From Aquatica leii (taxonomy: Eukaryota; Arthropoda; Insecta; Coleoptera; Lampyridae), in assembly GCA_035610365.1 (NCBI GenBank), contig CM069436.1:64557505-64621504 (forward strand): 64,000 bases of DNA, read 5' to 3'. Positions 1-13,443 of this stretch are shown here, in pieces. How positions within the stretch are numbered: the first letter of the stretch is position 1; every line of letters starts with the position of its first letter. Below the pieces are notes generated by a model, which was given only the letters and a program-made list of their open reading frames with translations, ran no database searches and was not told the origin of the DNA. The translations under genes and the position numbers were made by a program.

Positions 1-1
1 T

Positions 2-1081
2 ACTTATATGCGACAATCATGAAAGCACATTTCTGTCCAATTTGTTATAAGAGCCAGAAAATGCAAAGTACAAATTTTTAAAATCCCACCACATTGCAGT
101 AATAAAGTTTAGCAGTGAGACATTTCCGTCTTTAGTCCAATTAAGGTTTATTAGAATGTAGTTTGTAACAAATAGATGATGATTAATCCTGGCATCTCAC
201 TAACAGTTTATGATGTTCCAGAAAGAATTACCAAAGCATTAGAAAAAACTTTTACACCAAAGAACATTATAGCGGGGTTTAAAAAAGCGAGTATTGTTTT
301 CTTTGATAATGACTTTTTTACGCATGAAGACTTTCTTTGCTTATATGTAACTGATAGACCGTTGATACCAGCAGAAAATAGCATAGAATCACCTGGCCTT
401 ATGGTATGCAATGTACACCAGCTGAAACGGAAATAGAAGTTGGCCCTAACAGCTTCACGGAATATTCTGAAGTTCTAGAACTATCTGGCTCAACGGAAAA
501 AGGAACAGATTTTAGAAATACGAAAATATCTATACAATCTAAAAGAGATAAAACACCTCCAATCGGTGATTCTCTAAAATTTATTTTACTTAAAATAATT
601 AGAGAGTTTCCGAAAGCACGACCTAGAAAACAAGTGCAGAAAGGCAGAAAAAAGAAAAAAAGTAGAATTATAACTAAGACTTTAAGAAAAGATATAATAC
701 TGAATAAAGAAATAAAGAAAATATAAAATAAGGCTGTTATTAGCAACCAAAAGTCTTTGAGAAAAAAAGTCAAGACAGGAGCAAAGAAAAAGTTCAAGAA
801 AGACAGTGACATGAGCGAGGATGGCAAATTTTATTAGAAACCAAAACATGAAAACTAGAAGAAGACAATCATTTTAAAAATAAGAACGATTTAAAAGAAA
901 ATTTAACTAATGGAAAATTTGTTTTAGTACGATTTTCTCCAAAGATCTTCTATGTAGAAAAAATCACCAAAATGTTTGAAATGAATGTTTTGAAAAAAAT
1001 TGCAAATCGGACAATTGCTTTCTATTTCCTAACAACGAGGATGTGTCATGTGTTGATATACAAAACATTGAAACAGTTTAA
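2..1081 (+). pseudogene. pogo/Tigger-like (DDE_1) transposase, C-terminal relic
   Basis: C-terminal half of a Tc1/mariner-superfamily pogo-like transposase, cut at its 5' side by the window edge. In one frame from base 2, with in-frame stops, I read the typical block PPHCSNK at about 86-106, then MMINPGISLTVYDVPE from 176, KNIIAGFKKASIVFFDNDFF, and YVTDRPLIPAEN. The expected K-P-A-P-R-K-like basic tail (FPKARPRK, then a lysine-rich run and SRIITKT) continues in another frame at about 406-726. The terminal block FVLVRFSPKIFYVEK at 912-956 and FPNNEDVSCVDIQNIETV ending at 1081 sit in two further frames. At least three frame changes and several stops show it is dead. Known for the family: a DDE endonuclease that cuts and pastes at TA. 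No terminal inverted repeat was found. Confidence 0.82.
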
Positions 1082-4000
1082 CCTGACCTCATTGCGGGAA
1101 GCAGTCAAACATTATTAAATTTAATATCAATTTTACTTCAATATGTTCTTTAAAAAAGTGATTTTTAATTACCTATCGAAACATTTAAGACTTTTTTTTA
1201 AGAAACACAGTTTTTTTATGTTAGTGACAGTTAGGGTAGGTAGTACTATAGGTGCTTATAGTAGGTTCCTATCTAAATAATATTTTAAGTTTGTTATTGT
1301 TAATTCTATGTTTTGTCATGTTATTGAGGTTCATTTTACTAAGTAATAAACAAAGTTTTCAATTTTAAATTAAAATAGTAACATTGTATTGCCTCGCCAC
1401 GCCAATGTTATACTTTTTAAAAATAAAAATGATAAAATGTTTAAACAGTGACTTCTATATGTCAGAAAAACATTTTTTAAAGTTTTAAAAATGTGACAGA
1501 GCCGTATTTGAATACTCCCACTCACAAAGTAAAAAAAGTATAAAAATATAAAAAAAAACTAAAACTGATGACTAATTTACAATTACATCATAATATTACC
1601 TTAAGCAGAAATATTTAAAAAAATAGTTTTTGTTGTTATAATAACGTAACGACTTGGTTAGATAACGTAAGATTCTTCAGGTCAGAATAAAAACTAAGCA
1701 TAATTTTAACTTTTTGTTTACACAGTTTATTGCACAACTTGAATAAAATACAGTACACACCGTTTATTAGAATCACGGATAATGTTATCAGTCGGTAAAT
1801 GTTATTACTTTATTATAAAGAACGGATGACACTACATAAAAAAACATCTTTTATAGTATATATAGTATGTTTATGTTATTATTTATGTTTGTTTATATAC
1901 ATAAACAATAACCTATTTTGCATGAATTTTTTAACTGAATACGTTTGTAAATTGAGTAAAAACTTAATCAGCGTACCCTTAAATTATTTCAAGTTATTTT
2001 GTATTTTCAGTGTACTTGAAAAGAATGTGCTTGTGCAGTTCTTATAATAAAAACTTAATTTAACTACGTGTTATCTGAAACGTTATTTTGTATTTATTTT
2101 TAGTGTTAGGAAATTACTGATAATAAATATGTAGTTGTTAGAACAGTGAATTAAACATCATAACAGTGTTTTTGATTTCCTTTTATTAACGGTGCCACGA
2201 AACCATTTAATACACGTCTGTAATTTTCAATTTATTTTATTCAAAATTTTAATTTTTTGAAGTGTTTCATTACAACTCTTATTTTGATGTTTTTTGCTTG
2301 TATTGATGCTATAATTTAATTTTATAATTTAACAACTTTTCTAACCAATAAACATTTATTTGATTTTTTTAATATCTGATATTGTTATCAAAAACTACAA
2401 GTCTACATGTCATTCTATTTATTTTAAGCTTGACTACTCTGTCATATCTGCTGAAAATTTTTATCCGAAATTATAATTGAATGAAAAGCAAAATAAAAAA
2501 AGATTTGATTTCAATTATTTTCTTTCTTACATTTTATTTGCTAGTGGAAAAATTGACGCAATAGGTACAAACATAAAACAATGTTATTATTGAAAAAATC
2601 GAAATTTCAAAGTTCAGTATTAGTATCACAAAAAATAATCTTATTTTAGAGTTTACGTAATTTGTAAAAAACCTGTGGGCTGAGCTATTCTGCGCGACTT
2701 TCTAAAGACAAACGCCAATTATTGTATTGCAAAAAAAAACAGTGACGTATCTAGCAAATAATTTACTTGCAAAGTTGTCTTTAAAAATACACCAGCACTA
2801 ATCAAAAAAACGTTAAAGAAATAGCAAATATTCTACAACAAAAGCAATGTCAACCGTAAATGGACACTGTTATTTCGTAAGATTGAATTTGCTGTATGAA
2901 TTTTGTGTACTGCGCATATCACGTTACAGGTCCTGTACAAATTACGTAAACTCTACATAGTCTAAGCTTTTTGACAAACGCAACGACCAAAAACCTTTTA
3001 TATTTATCTTAAAACCAATTCTAAAGAAAACACGTTATAATAGTAAAGTTCTTCGGTTACAGTTTTCTTGAAATGTATTCATTAATAAAACAATTCTAAC
3101 AGTACATGCCTTTTCGTTGTGTGTTCTTATATTTTACTAAAGGTGAACAGTGTATTAAAATCAAATCAAAATCTGAGTTTTTTGAATACTTTATTAGACA
3201 ATTTTTTTCAATATTTAACATGCAGACTTGAAATTAACGCACAATTGCTTATAGTTTAAAATTGTTATTAATTTAGATGTGTTGTGTATTTAATGTTTTG
3301 TATAAACAAAGTAAAAAATCAAATCAGTACAATGTAAGTAACTAAATATAACCAAACTTAGATAAATTAACGGTGTTACATATGACACTACAGAATGTTT
3401 CTAAAATCAAAATATTGTAGTAACATTTTTCGAGTAAAAACTACATCGCAAAAAGCACACTACTAACAGTGGTTCTTAAATTGAATATTTAAACACAAAT
3501 TAAAACTTGATTTAATATTGTACAAAAACTATATAATCCGTTTAAGATTTTAAGTTGATTTTAATTTAGTTTATATTGCACAAGTTTACTTTTAGTTTAT
3601 AATTTTGTTACTTAAATTACTTAAAATTAATTTTAATCGAGCAAGCTTTATTATCACTAAAATCAAAATAAAATTAGTATAATAGTAATCATCGTTAAGA
3701 AATGTAATAAAATTAAATAAAACAGTAATATTCAGACCATAATATTATTTAAGTAGCTGAGGTGTGTAAAACCAACACATTAGTTGCAAATATATGCACA
3801 TTTAAATTAGGCGCTTATACTTCTGAAACGAATTTTTACAAAATCTGTTGGCTAAACAGATAGTAAGTATTTTTAAATATAATTATGTTTATAATACAAA
3901 ATTTTAAATTGCCTTTCATAAAAATAAATTAATTTAAAATAAGTTTTTGTACATTTGTTATACCAAGCAGTTTCTAATTATTTAAATAATTTGTTTTTTT

Positions 4001-7000
4001 AAAATCATATAAATAAATAAATTTTAATTAGATTAAGTACATTGCATCATAATATATTTTCAAACATTGCAATGTGTTTTTTTTTACCAATTTGCACACA
4101 GTGAACCTTATTATTTAAATTAAAGTTTTAACGTAACATTTAAAAATCTAACGTTTTACAAATGGTATGTAACATATATTTAATAACTGAAATTTAAATT
4201 AAAAACGCTAAACTTGATTCTCAAAACAACAAAGTAACAAATTATAGCTAGTTATAGTTATTTGAAAAATCGACAAATGTCAATTAATTATATAATTATA
4301 CAATCGTTGTTAATAAAAAACAATATTTGAAAATAAATAGACAACCGTTACGTTTTTTTTTTGAACTTGTCAGCATTGTGATAGCTCCAGTGCTTTTATA
4401 CATCTGTACTAAGTGACCATTGTAGTATATCATTTATTTAAAGTAAATAACTAATAAATAAAGGTTCTATAAGTTAATAAATGTTAAACTAATGATAATG
4501 ATAACACCCCATCATGTGTCAAGTAAATATTAGAACAACTAGCGTGTCTACAATCTTTAAAATTAAACGCTCTAACAAAAGAAATAAACAAAATTGTGAT
4601 TAAAATTATACAAAAAATTAAAAGATCATGTTTAAAAATTTATCAATTACTGTACTATTAAAATATTAAAGTGTAAAGTCATCATTTATATACTTTTTAC
4701 GTTACATTTATGTGCTTTTTTAATAGATCAATTCAATTTTTTAATAGATACGTCTTAGGTTTCTGTTTTATCATGATAATGTTGAACAATAATGAATTTG
4801 TTTAAAATAAAGTAATAAACTTTAAAGTATTGTGTTATAAATGTTTGTAATAGAATTAGAAGAAATTTAGTGTTAAATGAGGTAAAAATGCTAATTTTTG
4901 TAAGTATTAACAATTCGTGTTAGTACATAACTGTGTTCCAACAATTACGTAAACGATATTACATGTAAAAGAAAGAATTTTGCTCGAAGATGTTAATATA
5001 TCAAATCTTGCACAAAAGATTTCAAAAAAGATGTTACGATAAACGCCAGCACATTAATAAAATTTAAAATAAAGGTTTTAATGTTTGTTCCAAACAAAAT
5101 TTTCAAATTTAATTCTTTAAACTAACATACTCGTATAAAAATTTGCATGCAGTTATCAGACAATGTTGTAATTTATTTACCGATATAAATTATTTTTTTT
5201 TTTACAATCTTTTGTAGAAATTTATTCAGAATAACATTAGCATAGTAATTTTATCAAAAAGTTGTACTGCTAATGCTCTAATAGAATTTCTTAATATTTA
5301 AGCAAAAAATTATATTATTAGATAATTTTAAATTGCTCCAATATGTTAATTGTGTGTAATTTATCTTACCAGCCAAGTCTTTGAATAAGAAGTTGTAGTA
5401 TCTAGTAACGGTGTTATTGTAGATACCCATATTTCTTACTGTTCTCCTAAATTGTATATTTTTTTAGGTGACAGTGGCGGATCCTACAAAGAAAAAACAT
5501 TGTTTTAATAAACTAATGACTTCATTTAAGTACGTTACGCAATTTAACATACGACAAGATAATAAGAACATAAAGTAACAATAGATTACGCAAATGAATA
5601 AGATGCACCAAATCTAGTTTCTAGAAAATTTATGGAGCATTTCGATTGCAATATGTCAGATTAATTATGATTTGTAATAACAAAAAGAATTTCCTTTATT
5701 ATATAAAATTAATCTTTAACTTTATGGTCAATTTCATCTAATCAACACACTACTTATTGTAAACCTACATAATTAACGAAATCGTACACTTAAATTTTTT
5801 AAAATAAATAAACGACAATAAAAATTTCTCTAAACACTCGAGAATATTATTTCCGCGTTATCCTTTCTTTTCAATTTTGAGTTTGAGAATATATCCGTTG
5901 CATAAGATTAACTTGATGGCACTTATACAATTTTTGGTGTCTACAAAAGCACTCCACTATGATTAAAGAAATGTGAAAGTTAGTAGTATTTGATTTTATT
6001 GGCAACCTTCACTTTAAATCTTAAAAATACTTATAGTTTAAAATTTAAATAGTGTTTACTCACTAATTGCAGAAGTTTAAATACTAATGGTAAACACGGG
6101 CACCTGTGCAATACGACGACGCAGACCAATGACATTTGATTAAACTATTTATTAATATCACAGGAAATTGTTGGAATTTGGCGATTTAAAATTTAAAATG
6201 CGTTTAAGTATTGTTTTTTGAACATGTCAATGTAATTTATGGATTTTATTCATGAACGCAATGACTGGTACGTTTATTGTATCTTCCCAGCATTAATATT
6301 CTGATTAATATTTACCCGATTTAATAATCACTTTTGCAATAGAACTAAACCACTTACACTAAACCCGTAATCAGTCAATTAAATATTATAAAAAAATGTA
6401 TCACTATTTTTGATTGGGTGTATTCAGTTCTGCTGAAGAAACGTGAATGAAGCATAGTACCAATTTCCACTAATAAGGCTTGTCACTTTTGGCAGTTACA
6501 AGAAAAAATAGATAGGTAGGAGAAAGCAACAGACAACTATAAGTACTTTAGCAAATTATTTAGAGGACTTATTTAGTTATATAAGAGCATAAGAAATTAT
6601 GTAGATTCTTTTATTACAGCAATAAGTATGTTTGTTTAAACATAGACAATAAATAAGGAAAGTTTTCTTACTTTACCGAGTAAATACGTATTCATAGTTG
6701 GCTTAATATTATACTTAATAAACCCAGATTAAGAAAAAAATCAAAAAAAAAAACAAAAAAATTATTGTAAACAAATAGTTTATATTTATTAACATAAACC
6801 ATATGCATTATAAATGACAACAAAGTTAAATTGCTATCTAAGGAGTTTTGCGACTTTGAACCAATTTTTCTATTAAATTTGTGTTAATGTTAAATAGAAT
6901 GTCAATGTTTTTGATCTATTGTCTTGGCTATTGTCACACAGATAATCAAAATCTAATAATTCTATTTAAACAACCAAATATATTTTAATTAATTCTCAAG

Positions 7001-9758
7001 TTGTACAATCTTGAGAAAATATGCAAAGCAGGTGTTTTAAAAAACGAGCGTTACAACATTTGTTGATTAGGTTTTATGTTACATTTCTTTTTACATAAGT
7101 TTTAAATTGATATATATCAATCATAATTAGGAGTATTTTACTAATTGATTGTTAAGATTATCGTTTGATTTAATTTGTATTTAGGTATTTTTTTAAATTA
7201 AATAAATAATTTAAGCTAATAAAAAGAATTATTTAATTACCGACAGTATATAATTTATTAATGAATGGCAATTTAGTAAAAATACTATTACAGTTTGTTA
7301 AGTAATTTTAATATTTTATTGTTTCTTTAACATAGAAAGAGTTATGCTAAACTAACTTCTATTGTTACATTAATTATAATTGTTTTGTAATTATTTATTA
7401 ATTAATTAATCAAAATGTATTATTTTAATTGTAATTGATGGCCATTTTACAGCTTTTTTGGTATTTTTTAAAATGACAAAACATTCTTTTACCGTAGTTT
7501 TTTTAAATGTTTGCTTACGTTAACGCTTGTCAACACATGTTGAATAATTTCGTTTAAAAGTATTATAGCTTAACGTTTCGTTAGATTGAATGCTTATTGT
7601 TTCTCCATATAAGTAATGTTGTAATAATCATAAAAAATTAATGTTACTTTAAAATATTAATGTTTGTTCACTTAGTGAATATTATAAAATTAATATTCTA
7701 ATTCTATATAGGATTCTTTCATAAAATTGAGTTAGTGTTATTAAGTTTTTATTTTTATTGCATACTGCATTCTTAGAGAAACATTAAATGATTTTGGCTT
7801 CTATGTGATCAAGTTTTTGAATTTGAAACAACTATTATCTACTTTTTAATAATAAAAAAAGAAAATTACATTATATCTGACATAAAACAAAAATTTGTTT
7901 CTTAAGAGATCGTGGTTGGATCAAACTGTTAATAAACCATTCCTATTCTCTTTTTTCTTTCTTAGCATCTTACACGTATGGTAATTGTAATAAAACAAAT
8001 ACATATTTGCTTTTTCCAATTGTTGTTTATTGTCGTTGTCGTTAAAATATAAATCGATTAGTATTTTACGCTTCAAAATAATTATAATAATAATATTGGA
8101 TCTAGCTCCGAGCACGTGTAAAAAATCTGTTTTTACTACTTCGTGTTCTTCATCTCGCTGACCTTAATTTTAAACCGTAAGTACCTATGCTAGTCAAAAA
8201 CCATACTTTCTATTTTCCTCGTTTTTTTAAGCTTAATCCAATATTGAAGCATCTACAAAACTGCAAATTTAAGGAAATACGTCTACAGAAGCAATAGCAA
8301 AGCTTCTTGGCAAAGTTGCTACATCTAATTTTATAAATAAAAATTTCGAAATCATAAAAAATAATTTATTGTTACAAATCAGCAGCTTTTGGTCTGTTTT
8401 TTTTTTGATTTCATGTTATTTGTTTTTGAAAAAAGTTGCCCACAGCAATAGATATCGCAATTCAATTAATTCTAACTAAAGCGACATGTTGTGAGTTGAA
8501 GATTAAGTGAATGAAAATTGTAAAATCTAAATATAAACTGTATTTAATTAAAATATTTTTGTACTAAGGCATTAGCATCAAAATTTTTATCATCAACCAT
8601 GTTGTATTCTTCTGAGGTGGTTCCGATTTTATTTAACTTTTTTTACAATATGCCAACTTCAAAACTACAGGGATATATAACAAACCATAAGAGAAAAATA
8701 GTAAATATTTCCCATGCTCTGATTTTCTCACAACCGTAATTTGGTTTAAAAAAATAGCTTATAAACAATTTTTTTTTTGGTTTTTGCATGTTTGTATTTA
8801 GTTTGTTAAAGGAACTGGCTATATCAATAAAAAATGCATCAACTTCTGAAGGTTGAACTAGTTGTGGCTTGATTTTTTTTTCAATAAAACTTTTTCACAA
8901 TTCATAAAATGGCTGTAACATTTTGGTTTTACTAAGTCAGCAAACTTAGTAATAAAAAGTAACGTTTCTACAGGTGTATCTAAAATACGACTACAAACTT
9001 AAGGAGTAGTTTTTTTGTGGCGTTAGATAAACATTTTTTCCTTTGAAAACTTGGTTTAAAGTGACCCAGTTTTGACATATTTGCAATTAGAGTTTTCAGG
9101 CCGGTTTTGAATATCTAAAGAAATGGAAATTGTTTGTTGATTGTAACTATGCAGTAAATGATGGGTGCAAATGCTTTTCATAACCTACAAAATCAATTGT
9201 TAATAAAATAATTGAAACAGATAGTAACGTTTATTACTGACCTAGCTTAACAAAACCTACTTTGTGTACACGATCACGTTTATTTTTTATTGTAACCAAA
9301 ACAAAACTTTAGATAATTAAATGCAAAAGTTAGCTTTCTTTAGTTGATGCTAAATGTTTTGTGGTAACGTACTCGTACTTTATAATATTTAATTCAAATT
9401 TTCATTATTATGTACAACAGTGAAACTGTGTTAATGTACGGTAAGTGTAATTATAACCTCCGCATTACCATTGTGCGTTGAGCAATATCCTAATAGACAA
9501 TTGCCTTCAATAAACTTTTTTTTGGCGTGTGTGTAAGGACTTAGAGAAACTGTAGGTGTTTTTCTTACCTACGAAGATTATAGTCAAGAAAGACCCCACC
9601 CCCCACATGTGTTTAGCAACGGAAAAAGAATAACTCTTTTCAATAAAATAAAAACTTTTATATTTGTTTTTGTTTAATATATGTGCAGATGTAAATTGTA
9701 AAAGATCGGATACGAAGTAGCAAAAAGAGAAAAAAGCCGCACAGTTAACGTGTTCTAT
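1082..9758. other. A+T-rich stretch without a recognised gene
   Basis: Long A+T-rich sequence full of short homopolymer runs. Reading frames here, for example the 82-codon one at 1799-2047, have low-complexity Leu/Phe/Ile/Tyr composition and no motif, so I do not call them. Two weak coding-like islands are reported as findings: 5370-5446 (minus, flanked by splice-site-like dinucleotides) and about 8550-9130 (minus). A CAGTGGCGG string near 5471 resembles a hAT end but has no partner nearby. Confidence 0.6.
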
Positions 9759-10420
9759 AGTACGCTACATCGTGTTTTGAGAAATTATTTTTTGTTTCCT
9801 CACCACGTTCAAGAAATCTAACAGCTAACCAACGTTGATTTTGAACCGAAATTTTAGTTTTGTGAATGGTTGCAGTAACAAAAAACTTTTGACCCTGACT
9901 AGTGCCAAAATATTATTTTCAGATTAATGTTGTTTTACACAAAATGTAGTGCAGAATTTTCACAACACGCTTGTGTGGAATAAAGAAAAGGCTCATGAAA
10001 TTTAACAAATTAACTTTTAGTGACGGTTTTCTATTTATTGAGCGGGTATTTTAAGAAATAGATTAAATGGAACGTTTATTTTACCAGAATGACTTACAGC
10101 TGACTTGTATTTTTACAAGAAACTTTTGTGCAAGAATTTGATGACTTACACTTTAAAGTTCGCAAAACAATGTGGTTTATGAAAGATAGAACTCCTTCCC
10201 GTGTGCGATTTCTTAAATATAATTGTTACGGATCGTTAGATTAGAAGATACAGCACTAGATGCTAGTCATCGCGTAAGCTAGATATTAACCTTGTAGGTT
10301 TTTTCTGGAGCTATGTAAAATGTGAAGTATACAAAGCTTCCGTAAATAAAAGAAAACACCTGCAAAATCAATTTTTTGACAAAAAATTTTCGGCGACCTT
10401 TAGACGTTTGTATCTTATCC
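9759..10420 (+). pseudogene. mariner/Tc1-like DDE transposase relic
   Basis: Decayed DDE_3-type transposase. In order, across several frames: STLHRVLRNYFLFPHHVQE (9759 on), FCEWLQ, DPD-CQNIIF, then near 10113 an open run FLQETFVQEFDDLHFKVRK followed directly by MWFMKDRTPSRVRFL. This is the familiar block of insect mariner-like transposases in which a hydrophobic strand ends in the second catalytic Asp (WFM-x-D). Near 10300 FFWSYVKCEVYK corresponds to the LDFFLWGY-x-K-x-x-VY block that carries the third acidic position; the SPDLTPLD equivalent is reduced to remnants with a stop. The first Asp region (IIF-x-DE in relatives) is mutated. Stops and frame changes throughout make it non-functional. 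I did not find inverted ends or a TA duplication. Confidence 0.72.
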
Positions 10421-11820
10421 ATCGGAAGAGGTATTATTTAGTGTAGGTACTTGAAAAAAATGTGCAGAATAGCAACTTTATTTAAGACAGTAATTTAATT
10501 ACCAATAACATTATTTTGCATTTATTTTTATATTTGATGTCAGCAAATCGCCGAGAAGAAAATTGCACTTCTTAGAAGAGTTTATTTTTATTTGTGGTGT
10601 CAACAACCTAACATTTTTTTTTAAATGTTTAAATGGATCTTCTATTTAGAAATTTTTTGCTTGTATTTATTATCTAATTTTGCTAAAATAACAACCCGTT
10701 AATCAGATACATCTGGTATATTCTCCATAAATTGCATAAACTGGCAGTAATTCAAATCTCTAAATTTAATAAAATTTACATACCAATAATTGTACTTAAA
10801 TTTTAATAATTTAGCCCACGTTTTCTTGATAAATTATAACCTAAAATGTAAACAGATATTTAATGTGAGTCTGCATTTCTTAATTAATAATCAGAATATT
10901 AAGATTACAATTTTTCCTTCTGTATAATTTTTGTGTTGTCGTTGCCACATAATCCGAGCATTTGTCACACGTCGCAATGGATATCTTCAGAGCGTACGAT
11001 TATACATTTTAGTTTCTTAATGCTACTTTTTTAATTTGCGATTGTTTATCTAAACAATTAGTAAGTACTCTTGAAAAGTAATAGATTTGCGGTAAAAGTA
11101 TACTCTCACATAATTTGTAAACAAATTTGTTTAAAACATATAAAGATACTGTTATAAGCTTCTGAAAAAACACTTCTGAAAGTTGTTCTGTCATTTTCAA
11201 GTGATATAGATGGTTTTTGATACGATTCTCAAAATTTAGTAAAACTACAGACGGAAAAAAATATATGTATAAGTGCTAATTAAAATGGTTAATGAGAAAC
11301 TTCTTCTTGTTATATTTGTTAGTCTAAATGTTATCAAAAGTTGCTATATTTTATTTTGCTTTAATCGCGTGTGTAAGGGGTCACTCCTTTAACTGTACTG
11401 CGACATTCTTTACAAAAATCTCAAAGTCATTTTCTATTATTATATATCTAAAATGTTTTTTTGACTATAAGTTATCATTTAATTAAAATATAAAATTATT
11501 TTATTATTATCTAATATGTTGGACTTTTGTCTAAATTTTTTTAATTTAAAATGAAGCAAATTAAACTAATCCTAAAATTAAAAATAAAAATAAATAGAAT
11601 TTATCTTATATAAAACGCTTTTGTTAATTTGGCTTTGACAAAGTTTACGGATAAGTAAGAACTATCACAACAATAGTTAAAATATCAAGTTTCAACACAC
11701 ACGAAAACGATATATTCGTTACCTATACTCGTGTTTACAAAAATTGGAACACAGAGGAATTCTTCTTAAAGTACGAATCCACTGAGACTATATACTGCAT
11801 TGTATTAGTAAATGTTTCCA
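10421..11820. other. A+T-rich stretch, one repeat fragment
   Basis: No gene recognised. It contains the dispersed repeat fragment annotated at 10917-10994 and otherwise A+T-rich, low-complexity sequence up to the piggyBac target duplication. Confidence 0.6.
10917..10994 (-). repeat. dispersed repeat, copy 1 of 2
   Basis: About 78 bp clearly similar to 19676-19750 in the same orientation; shared blocks include TTGTGTTGTCGTT, CACATAA, CACACGTCGCA and ATCTTCAGAG. On the minus strand both copies read CTCTGAAGAT-A/G-TC ... TGCGACGTGTG, reminiscent of the CTGANGA-plus-stem start of the hammerhead-like ends of Penelope-like elements, but no clean GAAA partner is present. Identity of the parent element is unknown. 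Confidence 0.5.
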
Positions 11821-11824
11821 TTAA

Positions 11825-11837
11825 CCTTCTGATTACC
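11825..11837 (+). repeat. piggyBac left terminal inverted repeat
   Basis: CCTTCTGATTACC directly after TTAA at 11821-11824. It matches the inverted right end at 11 of 13 positions. A GGTC-N6-GACC palindrome follows at 11843-11856. Confidence 0.88.
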
Positions 11838-12206
11838 ATTGAGGTCTTTTTTGACCCCAGACGTGTTGTTTTTGTTGTCTTTTCTTAAGTTTTTTTTTAC
11901 AACTGTCCCAATAGTTTTTTAGCTGAGTTTCTTTCAACAATGCTTAATAATATATAACAAATTTTTCAATTGTTATTTTTTTTGCGACGTAAAAAAAATA
12001 TTGTCGTTCTAAAAAGTAATTCTAATATTTTGTCTGCATTTGTCATCTAATCTGCTTGTTTCAACGTGTTTCAACGTGTTATTCGTCTGAATCATGATTA
12101 CTACCATTTTGTCTTTAGTCATTACATTCGGTGAGTTTGTTCGAATCAGTTCAAAAGTGTGTCTGCTGTGTTATTACATTTGATTGGAAATAGTTGTTGA
12201 ATTATA

Positions 12207-13252
12207 GCTAGAAAATATTTGTCTCAACGTGAAGTAGAAGAAATAGCTAGCAATATTAATTTACTGAATCAAATTGAAGATGAAATTTTATCTGACGATA
12301 ATGATGCCAAATTTGAAGAAGTAAGTGTACCTGATGTAAACCCGATTGAAAGTTCGGAAGACGATGACAGTGATGATAATTCGCCCAATGATAAAGATAT
12401 ACTGGTGGGTAAAGATGATTCCATATGGAAAACAGATAAACCTCATGTTAGAAGACGAAATCAGCGAAATATTCTAAAAACACCGCCAGGATTAACAAAA
12501 TTCAGTGAACATATTTCAACATGCCTAGATGCTTTCCATTTGTTTATCTCGGAAGACATTATGGACAGAATACTTAGATAACAAACATTCGAGCTAGAAG
12601 AATTGTAGGCGATACGAGGAAGCCAGGAGATGCGGATGAGTTACATGCATTTTTTGGATTACTGCTTCTAGCTGGTGGTTTGAAAGCACGCCAAGAACCA
12701 ATATTGGAGCTGTGGAGTACGAAATACATGTCTCTCCATACATCAATTTTTTATGCTGCAATGTCTCGTAATCGAATGAGAGACCTTTTGAAATACATTC
12801 GATTTGACGATATGGACACCCGAGAAGAACGACGGGAAACAGGTAAATTAGCAGCTATTCGTAACATTCACGATATTCTCGCTGCAAATTGCAAAAAATC
12901 GAATAACCTTAATGCTGAAATATGTATTGATAAACAAGTTGTTTCTTTCCGTGGAAAATGTCTCTTTCGAGTGTATATGAAGTCGAAACCAGATAAATAC
13001 GGAATTAAAATCTGGGGTTTATGCGATTTTAGTAACAGATTTGAGAGAGGGTTATGGTATTACCACAGATATTGTTTTTACGTCTATGTCTATGGGCCGG
13101 GCCGCAAGACGAAACTATCGCTCGCCCGAAAAGAGGTCGTTGTAACTTATGTCCAAGAGCAAATGACAAAAAATGTTCGGAAACATGTGAAAAGTGCAAA
13201 CTCTTTGTATGTAAACAACATTGCCAGAAAAAACTACAATAATATAAAATAG
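12207..13252 (+). pseudogene. piggyBac-like transposase with deleted catalytic centre
   Basis: The reading frame through KYLSQREVEEIASNIN (from about 12213) has no ATG, so the start codon is lost. The acidic N-terminal region runs to FHLFISEDIMDRILR, where a one-base frame change at about 12575-12584 shifts the frame. The second frame holds NIRARRIVGDTRKP, LHAFFGLLLLAGG, ELWSTKYM, MSRNRMRDLLKYIRFDD and the block IDKQVVSFRGKCLFRVYMKSKPDKYGIKIWGLCD, the family's core up to the first catalytic Asp region. A remnant ITTDIVFTSM matches the ITTDNFFTS block around the second Asp. Most of the rest of the DDD domain is absent, and a third frame (to 13242) gives the C-terminal cysteine-rich zinc finger RPKRGRCNLCPR, CSETCEKC, FVCKQH that binds the element ends. 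Full-length relatives have about 550-600 residues; roughly 200 are missing here. Confidence 0.87.
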
Positions 13253-13443
13253 TTGTTGCCCTCACTAATTTATGTTTACATTTTATTTTTATATGTTTAT
13301 TAGTTTATATGAAATCTAATGTTAATTTAAAATATTAATAAAGGTTACCATTACAAATAAATCGGTTTTTCTTTACAAAATAAGAAAAAAAAATTGGGGT
13401 CAAATCTGACCCTACTTGGTAATCGGCGCCTCAAAAATTGCTA

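Noticed and set aside
1799..2047. 82-codon plus-strand frame
   Set aside because: Low-complexity Leu/Tyr/Phe/Asn composition, no motif, no splice or promoter context; expected by chance in A+T-rich DNA.
5462..5510. GDSGGS text resembling a trypsin active-site motif, and CAGTGGCGG resembling a hAT end
   Set aside because: The frame ends after seven more residues without protease sequence, and there is no inverted partner or 8-bp duplication for a hAT end.
7921..8115. 64-codon minus-strand frame
   Set aside because: Isoleucine and asparagine runs from simple sequence; no family resemblance.
13029..13265. Minus-strand 78-codon frame
   Set aside because: Shadow of the piggyBac cysteine-rich domain on the opposite strand.
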